Positions 35,840 through 46,227 of a stretch of 64,000 nucleotides of DNA are shown one piece after another. This DNA comes from Rugalucina vietnamica (taxonomy: Eukaryota; Mollusca; Bivalvia; Lucinida; Lucinidae). Every line of letters begins with the position of its first letter. The first letter of the stretch is position 1. The position numbers were made by a program, and so were the translations under genes. The stretch lies in the NCBI GenBank assembly GCA_964017185.1, contig OZ024883.1:1178001-1242000 (forward strand), in the 5' to 3' direction. The notes under the pieces were generated by a model, which ran no database searches, was not told the DNA's origin, and was given only the letters and a program-made list of their open reading frames with translations.

Positions 35840-38800
35840 TAATGACTAACTCGTAAGTTATTCACACTATCCAAATACTCACTAACTTAGAAAAGAAAAA
35901 AGCCAACATAATTAGTGTAAAGAATAAGAAGTCTAATGGTATACCTGTGTCTGAACGTCCACTCCAAGCCCAGCTTTGTCTACCACAATCAACGTTAGAA
36001 TGGTTTCTATTAGCAGCGCCAGAAACGTATTACAACCAAATACAAAACCATAACGCTTGTGCTTTAGAGCCTTGGCAATCTGTGCCCTAAAATGAGAAGA
36101 AATATATGAGTCATATGAATACATGTCGTTTGAAATCAATACAAAGTGTAAGAATAAGCGATGATGGCGAAATGGCACAATCATCACCTAAAGCCCACTC
36201 CTAAGACCTAGATCGGAAAACTAACCCGACAATCTGTTACAAAACAATGAGAACATATCGTGTTGATCATTATGAATTCATATGCATATGAAAGTGTTTT
36301 GTTAAAAATATTGTACATTGTAATAAAGAAAAAAAAATAACTACAGCTGCAACTAGCAGTAAAAGTGAATGAGATGTTAGTTCAATTGGAGCGTCGCGTA
36401 ATTTGGCTGCGTTCGCGGTCGATGCCACCTGACATTAGATAAAATGATCTTACGTTGCAATAGTGATGACCGTCAGATACGTTGCTCTGAAGACGTCATA
36501 CAACACGTAAGCCACCCAGATCTGCCCAGTCCGCCCGATAATGAACAAACAAACAGCATTAATGGCGCACACCACTGCTATCAGGATTTCCGCTCTACCT
36601 TTAGTTGACCAATCAACGGGTAGGAATCCTACAGCCAGGACGCTCGCTGCCGCTGACAAAGAAATGTTAGATTGTTTTATGTGAGATTTCTCAGCATAAA
36701 GACATGCGCATACGAATTATTCAGTTTTAATTGTCATGTACGAGCGTAGAGTATCACGACAATAGCATTGTTTCATTCAATAACAAAATAGTACAACGGC
36801 ATTCTTTCATTCAAAATCTAATAAAAAGGATATTACGACGTCCCTTCGTTAGAAAAACAAAATTTAATACTAAAGGTACCATCGTTTTATTAAGATCATA
36901 AGCTATAAAATGGTATCAGATACTAGTAAGTGTCCCCCATGATGAGTATTTACCTACGAGTGTGCCTGCTGCCTCTACTGCACCGTTATAGATCGTGCCG
37001 CTTTCTTCATGTGGAGAAATGACTTCCCATAAGTTCTGGATATAATTCTGAACTTGATAGTTGCCACATGATGCCAATGCCCACCACATAGACCACATCA
37101 ATACGGACTTGGAGGAGTAATTACCCTTTATTTCTTTCCACATAAAAATAAAGCCAGTTTTTATTTGCTCGGAAACAGTATTTTTATCGTCTTCGGTGCG
37201 GCTCGGCTTCTCCTTCTTTTCTTGGTCTGCTTGAGATTCCGGGTCGGTTTTCTTGCGGTGGAATATCTCAGAGTAAGCTGCCCTTGGCAAGAATACAGCA
37301 ATAAGGAATGCAAAAATTACGCTGGAAAATGATATGATGTTTAACTGAAAGTAGTCCATCACTTCAAATGAAACCAAAAGCTGTCCCATAAGATATGCGC
37401 AAAATCTACCGCATAGAAGTGCTGCACGGGTAAAACTTGCAACCTTTTTATAGTGGTCCTTTTCCACAATGGCGTATAGATATGAAAAGTACCCAATTTC
37501 TCCTGCCGTACATAATCCATACAAAACCTCAACACATTTCATTGCTGGAAGTCCTTGCGCCCAAAGAAGAAGTGCCCAGGTACCGATGTAGGCGAGCCCC
37601 TCCACTACCAGCATGGGTTTGTAGCGGAGAAAATCGGTGAGCAGAAACACTGGAACCAGCCAGATCAGATAGGCGTAGGTCCACCACGGGTACATCTCAT
37701 TGTCTACCTGACAAAACATTACGAAAACACGCTCATGTAATATACAGATTTTTTTTTCTTTTTTTTTTTTTTTTGGGGGGGGGGGGGTTGTAAATTTTCA
37801 TTAGATTTTTTTTTATACTTTTCTTAGTTTTTCTCAAAACATAGATTGTGGGTGCATGTTAGAACCGCCTTGGCGCACCCCTGCACATCCCAGTTTTACT
37901 ATATAAAAGTGGTGTTTACGAGGATATATATTGCACGGACATGTCTACGGCCTGACAAAATACGCAAGATTCAGGTTTAGTTTCATTTTTTCTTAAAGTC
38001 CCAGTCAACAAAAAAAAATGATCAGTCATGTTGAGGTGGCGTTAACAACGGCTATATTTTAAGCATAAAGCTCTACATTCATGCTTGTGACTTGTTTAAC
38101 TGAGTGTTTTATATAGATTTTGTTGTTCTTTTACTGCTTTATGCGACCCGATTACCGTGTAGGCGAGACGATAAACTTTGACGAGCTTTTTTATTCAGTT
38201 TAAACGTCCCTTTCAATATTATTTCAGCTCATATGAGACGGGTCAATCAATAGTTTGGGCGAAAACGGGAGAATCCCGAGAAAACCCACCTGACGCACCC
38301 GCAAGCTGAACTTAGCTTGTCTCACATGTGCTCCGTATGGGGCTCGAACCCACACAAGACACAGCGGTGAAATAGTCGAATGGTTAAGTGCTGTACTGAA
38401 ATATCAGCACTCGGTCACGGGGGCCGCCTTATAGAGCTTTAACCTGATACTGATATATGAATAAAGCATCGATTCTTGCATGTTATTCGCAGGGACAGTC
38501 CTTATAAATCCTTATAAAGAAATAATCTTGGGCACACCTTTCCCCTGTAATCGCCTTTAAAACAAACTTAACTTGTTCCACCGTGAGATTCTTCCATTGC
38601 CTGCAAGATAATGTGTAAGATATGCTTTTGGCAGACGCAGTTCCTTAAATACACAACCACTGTTATCCTTGTACCAATACTATTTGCCTCTTAAATATTT
38701 TTTTTTTTTCAAACAAACTCTTACTTGTTCCACTGTGAGATTCGTCCATTCCCTAGTTATATTTATTTCAAACGATGTCTTACTTGTTCCACGGTGAGAT

Positions 38801-38909
38801 TCTTCCATTCCCCTGTCAGGTACGGTGTCAGGTAGGCTTCTGACGGCCGCAGTTCTTTAAAGAACCCGAATAGACACACCACCACTGTCAACAGTCGCCA
38901 GTCCATCAT
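35466..38909 (-). CDS. SLC19A family (thiamine/folate) transporter, copy A
   Basis: Exons: 38909-38784, 37707-36954, 36652-36454, 36086-35945 and 35648-35466 (126, 754, 199, 142 and 183 bp). All have GT-AG borders and phases 0, 1, 2, 0, giving 467 codons; human SLC19A2/3 are just under 500. The product starts MMDWRLLTVVVCLFGFFKEL. It continues TPYLTG, then VPVFLLTDFLRYKP (family hallmark TDYLRYKP), AGEIGYFSYLYAIVEKDHY, LNIISFSSV, KHKRYGFVFGCNTFLALL and IVVDKAGL. The pattern is nearer thiamine carriers (SLC19A2/3) than the reduced folate carrier, but substrate is inferred. The family are twelve-helix plasma-membrane facilitators. A charged loop (HRKKTDPESQADQEKKEK) lies mid-protein. AATAAA follows the stop closely. 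A MITE-F insertion sits at the exon 2 acceptor, and exon 1 has tandem copies upstream. Confidence 0.9.
35785..35841. repeat. (ATTT)n microsatellite in intron 4 of SLC19A copy A
   Basis: About fourteen tetranucleotide units. The paralogous intron at 46600 has only a short remnant. Confidence 0.95.
37717..37950 (-). mobile_element. MITE-F insertion at a splice acceptor, with target duplication
   Basis: CATTACGAAAACACGCTCATG starts at 37717, and the end is CACGGACATGTCTACGG at 37950. CCTGACAAAA occurs at both sides (37707-37716 and 37951-37960). Copy B has only one corresponding CCTGGCAATA, next to its exon 2, and continues collinearly with the sequence right of 37960. B is therefore the empty site, and A duplicated the TTTTGTCAGG acceptor. 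Confidence 0.82.
38195..38435 (-). mobile_element. tRNA-derived SINE-like copy, intron 1 of SLC19A copy A
   Basis: Reverse of the 5684 element: ACGTCCCTTTCAATATTATT, CAGCTCATATGAGACGGG, AGCTTGTCTCACATGTG, GGGGCTCGAACCCACAC (B box). It is also present in copy B at 48820-49010, so it predates the duplication. Confidence 0.7.
38540..38760 (-). repeat. Partial exon-1 copies inside intron 1 of SLC19A copy A
   Basis: Two fragments, about 38570-38660 and 38718-38757, resemble the 3' end of exon 1 plus its donor (ACTTGTTCCACNGTGAGATT, CTTCCATT). They are also present in copy B (49190-49375). Confidence 0.7.
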
Positions 38910-38949
38910 GGTTGCTCAGTGACAATTCTCCGATACTAAAATATAAGAC

Positions 38950-39213
38950 AACTCATCAACACACCTGTAAAATATGGTGTAAGATAGGCTTCCTATGGCC
39001 GCAGTCCTTTGAAGAACCCGAATAGACACACCACCACTGTCAACAGTCGCCAGTCCATCATGGTTGCTCAGTGACAATTCTCCGATACTGAAATATCAAA
39101 CAACACATCAACACACCCGTAAAATATGGAGTAAGATAGGCTTCTTGTGGCCGCAGTTCTTTGAAGAACCCGAATAGACACACCACCACAGTCAACAGTC
39201 GTCAGTCCATCAT
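38950..39213 (-). repeat. Tandem upstream copies of SLC19A exon 1 (copy A: two extra)
   Basis: Start codons at 39213, 39061 and the in-use 38909 are spaced exactly 152 bp apart, and each opens MMDWRLLTVVVCLFGFFK. The 39061 copy has a TAG after LRP. The 39213 copy is open through QEAYLTPYFTG and then a GT donor-like site. The extra copies lack the EWKNLTVEQ end. Confidence 0.88.
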
Positions 39214-39321
39214 GGCTGCTCAGTCGCAATAGGCCTAGTTTGCTGAAATATAAGGCATAATATTGGAACAGTCTGTCAGTCTCTTATCATTAATTGCTGG
39301 GTAACCCGTATTTTGCACTAT

Positions 39322-39575
39322 CTTGTCGACACATTTTCAGCAAATACAACCAAACCATTGGTATTTCAAATACCAGTATAAGTTGTATTAATGAAAATAA
39401 AATCTTGAGCATTCTGTTTATCAGTAAGTCTTTTGTGTGCTTGTTCACAGCATAACTTACAAGATTGTACCTAATTGTCAATTTAGTTTTATTCCACTTC
39501 GGTTTTTGGAATGGGAATTTATTTCTGATTGCGCTTTTTTCTTATCACTGCCGACTTGTACCTTCTTATTCCTCG
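39322..39575 (-). repeat. Copy-A-specific segment with REP-A 5' fragment
   Basis: GTACCTAATTGTCAATTTAG through CTGCCGACTTGTACCTTC is the reverse of REP-A's first ~100 bp. The same fragment, with the same flank TTATTCCTCGATCGCACAAC, recurs at 63400-63565. Confidence 0.7.
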
Positions 39576-40362
39576 ATCGCACAACACTAAATATACTAGC
39601 TAAAAGTATAACATGATACATGGTTACATTACATAATTTATTCATGGTAGTATGTAAATAAACCAAATTGATTTATCATCGGACCCAAATATTTGAACCC
39701 TTGGTATAAAAACTTGCATATACTTCAGATAAGACTACGCATCAGACTGAACAATAGTTGAATCCGAGTCTTCGCTACTGCACTCCCATGCCTAAAGATA
39801 GTTTCTATACCACGAATTATATATAAATTAATAAATAAAATATGAATTACTTACTTAATGAACTTCAGTATCTCATTAATAGGTTGTATACTATTTATCT
39901 CAAACCAAGCGTTAGCCTTTTTTGGGTCCAAATAGAAACGAATGCAGACAGATCCAAGAACTCTGGCTTTAATACCTTTCGATTGGGGAAGTTGATGAAA
40001 AGTTCAAACTTTTATCAATATGGCATAGTTTGGTTTCTTTGGATGGAAGTCTAAGATGACCAGTGGGTCGTCAAGTGAAAACCTTACTGAAACAATGTTC
40101 ATATGAGCTTGATAAATAAATAAAATACTTGGCCATTTGATTTTCTAAATCATAATTGGACGACCTAAAATGATACATGTATTCAGTCTCTACAGCTAAC
40201 GCCGAATTTCAGAAACACAGTTGAGAGACATGTTTAAGTTTTGTCATTTTGTGTCATAGAGCAATAACTATTAACTTATGTGACTTGTTTTCGGGCGACC
40301 AATCTTGGCTGACCAGTCCATTTTATCTATCTAATCTTAATCCATGAATGCGGAAGACATAG

Positions 40363-40556
40363 GAGCCGCTTCATGGGAAAACCAACCATTTGCATATGCG
40401 AAAACAAAGGCGCAGATCTTTATCTTCGCTACTCGGATAGTACAATCACTCCTCTACTTAACTACAAAATTGCAAGCGTCTAGCCTGTTTCTGTAGCTGT
40501 ACATGCCGGTTTGTGTCATAGGAAACCACATTGTTGGTTTTCCCACGAGGCGGCTC
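40363..40556. mobile_element. MITE-G insertion, unit-1-specific
   Basis: GAGCCGCTTCATGGGAAAACC start and GAGGCGGCTC end, with ATAG on both sides. The paralogous site near 50866 reads GAAGACATAGGATAAGG without the insert. This establishes a 4-bp target duplication and element borders. It has a ~40-bp internal deletion of the palindrome. Confidence 0.93.
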
Positions 40557-40690
40557 ATAGGATATAGGTGAGTTTAAGGTCATTTTACTGACCAATCGGC
40601 TGGTCCAATATCACAAGTTGATAAATCAGTAGGTTTGAATGGCATTCTTTTGAATGCGTATATAACCAGAGGAACAATGGTCCTGTAAAC

Positions 40691-42185
40691 GCTCACCTGA
40701 GACCTGAGATATATACATGTACCAATAAACTTGTTAGACTAGAATGGTACAATGCATGTATATAACCCTAGGGCAGGGTCAGAATAACTCCTGGAGTCAA
40801 TGTCTTTTTCAAATCATAAAAATTCAGTCTATTTGCCAATTAACTGCAAGTTTTGTCCTTCAAATGACATTTTAACAATTTTCTCCATTCAAATGCATGG
40901 GCGATCTAAGTTGACCTTGCCGTGAAATAGGTCAAGGTCACCCAGTGTCATGATTATACAAATTTTGTAGACCTCCGTTCCTTAATGCTTCATGCCAAGT
41001 TTCAAAATCATAGGCCTTCTGGTTCTGAAGAAGAAGATTTTTAAACGTTTTTGCTATTTATAGCCATGGAGGCCATCTTGGTCATGTGACCTTGACAATT
41101 TATACAAACTTTCATTCCCTCTTCCTAAGGATGCTCCACAAAAAGTTTGACTTTGATTGGCCTAGCGGTTTCAGAGAAGAAGATGTTTCAATATTATGGT
41201 CATATACATGTATATAGCCCCGGGGCAGGGGCAGACCACCCCATGGGCCCAAAATATTTTCTTAAACATAAATCTTCTGTCCATTTGCTCATTTCTAGCA
41301 TTTCTTTTGCCATTTAATTACATTTTATTATTTTTTCCCATTCCAATTCATGGGCGACCTAAGCTGACCTTGCCGTAAAATAGGTCAAGGTCATCCCATG
41401 GTCATGATTTAATTAAACTTAGTAGAGCTCTATTCCCCAATGCTTCACACCAAGTTTCAAAATCATAGGCCTTCTGGTTCTGAAGAAGATTTTTAAACGT
41501 TTTTGCTATTTATAGCCGTGACGGCCATCTTGGTCATGTGACCTTGACCATTTATATAAACTTTCATTCCCCCTTCCCAAGGATGCTCCTCATGAAGTTT
41601 GGCTTTGATTGGCCTAGCGGTTCCAGAAAAGAAGATGTTTGAATATTATGGTGATATATATGTATATAGCCCCGGGGCAGTGGCAGACAACCCCCAAGGG
41701 CTTAAATTTTCCATAAACATTAATCTTCTGTCCATTTGCCTATTCCCAGTAAGTTTTACCCATTAAATAGCATTTTACCATTTTTCCCATTCAAATGCAT
41801 TGGAGACCTAAGTTGACCTTGCAGTAAAATAGGTCAAGGTCATCCTAGGGTCATGATTTACATAAACTATGATGGGCCGGCGTCCCCGATGCTACATACC
41901 AAGTTTCGTGGAAATCGGTCCACTGGTTCTGGAGAAGAAGATTTTAAAGGTTTTTGCTATTTATAGCCATGGCGGCCATCTGGTCATATGACCTGGACCA
42001 TTTATATAAACTTTCGTTCCCCCTTCCTAAGGATGCTCCACATGAAGTTTGGTTATGATTGGCCAAGCGGTTTCAGAGGAGAAGATCTTTGAAATTGTGG
42101 ACGACGGACGACGACGGACGACGGACGGACGCCGGAGCATGGGTATACTATAAGCTCACCTGTGAGCCTTCGGCTCAGGTGAGCT
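40691..42185. mobile_element. 1.5-kb TIR element with three ~455-bp tandem units
   Basis: GCTCACCTGAG at the left and GGCTCAGGTGAGC at the right are inverted. Three tandem units each carry AATAGGTCAAGGTCA, CCAAGTTTC, TTTTTGCTATTTATAGCC, a GGCCATCTTGGTCATGTGAC-like block, GGATGCTCC and TATATAGCCCCGGGGCAG. The right end has a GACGACGGACGACGACGGAC stretch before the TIR. It is absent from unit 2. The TGACCTTGACC-type units and the GACGACGG end resemble repeats common in bivalves. Confidence 0.85.
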
Positions 42186-42187
42186 AA

Positions 42188-43940
42188 AAATGAAATGACC
42201 ATCGCTTGGGATAGCTCTTTCGCTACTGAGCAGGCATCACAGGCACGGTCCGAGCTCAAACCAACGTCTGAGACTGATTCTTCTTGACAATTAGACCATT
42301 AAATAAAATTAACTGCTATACGTTTATTTTACATCGCTTCCATAGATAGCAGTTTGGACTTTTCGTAAAGGGTCCGCAAGCTGTCAAGTTAGCGAAGGCG
42401 TCAAACACAAATCACGTGTTGAAACATCTTCATTCTTCAAATCGAAGTTCCTTCTTCGCATAACCTTAGCTGATAGTGGTTCCAACACCATCCAGCATAT
42501 GTCTTCTGGCATGTGTATGGATTCATTTCAGGACGCGATACTGGCTTTCCAATCAGGTACCGCTTTGATGACAAGTAATGTTTACTACCTAAGGTTACAA
42601 GCTAAACTTAAGGCGTAGACAGGCGTGCTAGATTAGGTTCTTATAATTAATGCAGGTGACATGGATAAAAATGTTAGCGCAGAGGCAAAAAATGCTAGGG
42701 GCAATTTGTCTGTTTCACAATCATGTGATAACTATGACCTTAAAGTGAGCACAAAACGACAGAAGTAGTACATAGACCATAACCTGGATGCTGTTAAATG
42801 AACAAATCCTCACTGTGAGTAGAGACCGACAAAATTAAAGGTGTCGATAAATTTTCCCACATGGGATTCACTCTCTCTTGAGCAGTTCACATTGATAATG
42901 AGCTTACTTTCAGATTTTAAAAAAAGTCAGTATTGCATTTGTTTGTAAGGTAACATGCAAATGTCTGGAATCAAGCCTGACACCAAGCTGGGTCTAGACG
43001 GCTCCTACAACTCTTATTATATGGAGGTGAATTAGAATAGTGTGTCAACGTCATGTTAGATATTAAAGTCTGTTTCGTAGTGTGTGATAATGTTTTTTCG
43101 CATATATTTTACAACTGTTCAAATGTAGAAGAAATATTTTCTTGGCACAATATAGCATCTAGTTTGTCGCAAAATATGCAAGAAAAATTTTGAAAATCGG
43201 TTGACAAATAAAAAAGTTCTGGTCAAAAACATTTTTGAATAGGGATTTCCTGTACAAAAATCTCATGGAAGGGAGGTAAATATTTTCCCGCAAAAATTTT
43301 AAATTCTAACTATTTAATCATGATTGCTCAAAATTATTTTAAATTGAAACAAATGACATACCTGAGACAAAAACTTCATGATCAGGTAAAAATTCTCGAA
43401 AATATGCATTTTCACGATCATCGATTATCTCCCTTTCCAATGCAAAATCCCTATGCAAAATTCATTTTGGCCATAAAAACTTTATTTGTTCACCGATTTT
43501 CAAAATTTTTGCAGGTCCTATTAGGACAAACTAAGATCAAGGTTTTGACATTAAAATAATTTTTCTGTCGTCCCCCATACAAAAATTTTCTGCGAAAAAC
43601 CATTATCAGAGGCAAGTTTTTAGACAGTAAATCGTGTCAACTCAAGCTGTTTGAGAAAAAGATATAACTCCAGTGGCAAGGCAAGATTCTAGACACAAAA
43701 ATCCTAGTAAGCAGAGATGCAAGGCACGAGTATGGTCATAAAGATAACATTGCTAAGAAAGACTTATTTATAGAATGTAGAATTATAGGAAGGAAATGTG
43801 CGTTCAAGGTGGCCAGGAGAAACGCTACAAAGACTTCCCCAATATCTATCTAAAGGATTTAAACATACTGATGTAGAGTCTTGGAAACAGACTGCAGGCT
43901 GCACAGGGTTCATGTTTCAATGTCTCATCAACGTAGGAGC
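42188..43940. other. Unit-1 intergenic DNA, no gene
   Basis: Collinear with 55908 onwards except 43035-43640, where the two units carry different, unrelated sequence. Confidence 0.6.
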
Positions 43941-43949
43941 AGCTGAATG

Positions 43950-44230
43950 TGACGAAAATATAATCTCCGTGTAATGTATACCCCTTATACCCCACTTTTA
44001 TATAGCAAAAACTGGGGTATGGAGGTGTATATCTTATTTTTCTTATTTTTGCTCCAATACATAGATTGTGGGTACGCGTTAGAACCGCCTCGCCAAGGCG
44101 GTTCTAACGTGTACCCACAATCTATGTTTTGAGCAAAAAAAGAAAACTATCAATTTTTTTCTACTGAAAATTTGCAGTTTTACAACTATTGAAATAAATC
44201 TGTATATCACATGGTTATGTTTTCGTACTG
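43950..44230. mobile_element. MITE-F copy, shared by both units (unit 1)
   Basis: CCGTGTAATGTATACCCC, the full palindrome around CGTTAGAACCGCCTCGCCAA, and a TTTTCGTACTG end. Partner at 57928. A TGTGAC-type sequence on both sides suggests a ~10-bp target duplication. Confidence 0.85.
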
Positions 44231-44758
44231 TGACAGAAAGCGAAATGAACGCTAGACTTGGGACAATGTGTAACCTGGTTGTCATCAGATACCGCGTGAC
44301 TAATCAAAAGTCATAAAAATATATCTTTTGGTCACATGCAGATATTGATCGGTGATGCAAACAAACCTGCCGTTGTCCTAACAAAACAGGTTAAGTCTAA
44401 ATCTAGGGACCATGCTTGAAGTAGAAATATGTCAGTCTATCATTCTGAAAGATGGCATACAAGACGAAGATTTGAAACATACGCAAGTCAGACACGAGCG
44501 TAGTGATAAAAGTGTATTGTATTTATTCGTGTTCTCACTGCTTTGAACAGGATACTCATGAAAAGACTCATCTCCTGTATGATAAAACTGAAGTTAATTT
44601 TATACACAAAACAGATAAAGTTGAGGCTACATATTCAAAGATATAATACACCCTTAGATGGTGTAGGTTTTTTTTAAACGGATTTAATTAGTTGTTACGC
44701 CTCACCACAATCTAATAATTGATTTTGTTCCATTTAGTGTCTTTGAATGTGACAATAT

Positions 44759-44978
44759 GAACCGAGTCTCGAGAAAACGAAGATTTTTGGATTTCGACCA
44801 GGTACGACACAAACCGGCCTGTAATGTCTCAGAAGCAGGTTAGAAGCTTGAAATTTTGGATTTACATTTAAGTAAGTAGAGGAATTGCACTATCCGTGTA
44901 GCGAAAACAAAGGCTAAACTGCACAGCCGATCTTTGTTTTTGCCTATGCAAAAATCCGGTTTTCTCGAGACACGGCTC
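44759..44978. mobile_element. MITE-G copy shared by both units (unit 1)
   Basis: GAACCGAGTCTCGAGAAAACG to TTTTCTCGAGACACGGCTC, flanked by ATAT on both sides. Partner at 59888. Confidence 0.9.
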
Positions 44979-45145
44979 ATATGGAACTGGGATGCTCTGT
45001 GCACATTCCAAGAAGTGACAAACATTGTTCAGTTGATTTGATAACAAACTTTTATAACAGAACTACGCCCACCCCCTCTATTTACTGGTTAAACCGGGCG
45101 CGCCGATAAGTCACCGGCGGGACACTACTAAACAACAACAACAAT

Positions 45146-45762
45146 ATGGCTGCACATGCGCCCAATGTGGAACCTGAGGACATTGCTGAACTGGGAAGTT
45201 CTGAGGAAACTTTAGAGACTGCTACCAATATCTGTACAAAAGTCTTCTCGGATATTACTTCTTTGCAACTTGCGGGGCAAAAGGCTCTTAATGATATTTA
45301 TCAGAATGGTCGCCGTGAAATAATTCGGATGTGTTGCCTTCTGGATAGACAGTTCCTGACAGCGTTCAAGTATCGAAATGACGATACAGGGCAAGCCGCG
45401 GATAAATTTGCGGTCGAATTACTGAACGATGGTATGAAATTGAAGTTTAACTTCAATAGCTACCTTAAAATTGAGCCGCGTCATGAGAAAACCGGACATT
45501 TGCCTATGCGAAAACAAAGACGCAGATCAGCTTCGCAGTAACTGCGAAGCTGATCAGCGCCTTTGTTTTCGCATCTCGAATAGGACAATTCCTCCTCTAC
45601 CTCTACCCAAAATTTCAAGATTCTAACTTTCTTCAGAGACTGTACAGGTCGGTTTGTGTCGCACCTGGTCGGAACTCCCGAAGACAGGTTTTCTCGCGTC
45701 GCGGCTCAAATGTCTGTTAGGGGAGACCTGCCCAAATGATATTGCTGTATTTGATAGGGAGC
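45146..45762 (+). pseudogene. Propeller-type gene copy, broken by MITE-G and truncated at the duplication junction
   Basis: Starts MAAHAPNVEPEDIAELGSSE, nearly identical to the intact gene at 60281 for about 108 codons. MITE-G (45473-45707) then interrupts the reading after NSYLKI, adding unrelated residues and a stop. After the insert, the homologous GAGACCTGCCCAAATGATAT resumes and ends abruptly at the duplication breakpoint (45762). About two thirds of the protein, including the whole repeat region, is missing. It could still express a ~110-residue N-terminal fragment with a MITE-encoded tail. Confidence 0.9.
45473..45707. mobile_element. MITE-G insertion inside coding sequence
   Basis: GAGCCGCGTCATGAGAAAACC to GGTTTTCTCGCGTCGCGGCTC. 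Flanks are AATT and AAAT. The paralogue at about 60605 is uninterrupted. Confidence 0.92.
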
Positions 45763-46024
45763 CTACAAAAATCCCCGGCATGGTGCACCAGGGTCTATTG
45801 GCTCCTCAACGTCTATAAGAGTAAGTCACCTTCACCTCTTATTTTAGTACACGATCTAAGACTTCTCTATCCAAATAGCAAGATCACATTTCCTACCTGA
45901 CCACTCAATACGAGATATCACAATTAATGACTACAGCGATACTTTGATTCTTAAAATGACTTGCTTTACATACGCCCCCATTGAATTTGTTGTTATGTTT
46001 CTTCTGGTTATCCATATTTTGCAT

Positions 46025-46170
46025 GTTTGAAAGTTTTACACTATCTGCTGTATTGTGTGCTTGTCTGTTAGTACCCCTAGGTCCTTGTCCGACAACACTG
46101 CTGACAGCTACTACTACGAACTACTACTTGAATGCACGACACGAGCCACTCATTATGGGGTAGCACAGTG
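46025..46170 (-). pseudogene. Diverged second copy of SLC19A exon 5
   Basis: The minus strand encodes FVVVAVSSVVGQGP...TADSVKLSN, similar to the real exon 5 (LFVIVAVVSIVRQRP...TVDNVKLSN) 200 bp upstream. It has stops at the start and no clean acceptor. A shorter remnant of the same lies at about 35320-35400 in unit 1. Confidence 0.7.
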
Positions 46171-46227
46171 TCTACAGCGCGTCTTTGTGTTCGTGTATAC
46201 AACATTGTTTTATATTTATTAGACGTT

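Larger units (their letters stand above)
35193..45762. repeat. Tandem segmental duplication, unit 1
   Basis: Contains SLC19A copy A and the broken propeller gene. 35193-40680 is collinear with 45815-50975, and 42188-45762 with 55908-60656. The sequence between (40691-42185) is a unit-1-specific TIR element. Homology stops at GATAGGGAGC inside the propeller gene. A ~52-bp unmatched filler (45763-45814) precedes the start of unit 2. Confidence 0.92.

Noticed and set aside
37437..37740. Plus-strand ORFs opposite SLC19A exon 2 (and 48284-48599 in copy B)
   Set aside because: Shadows of the conserved coding exon; they follow the minus-strand codon pattern.
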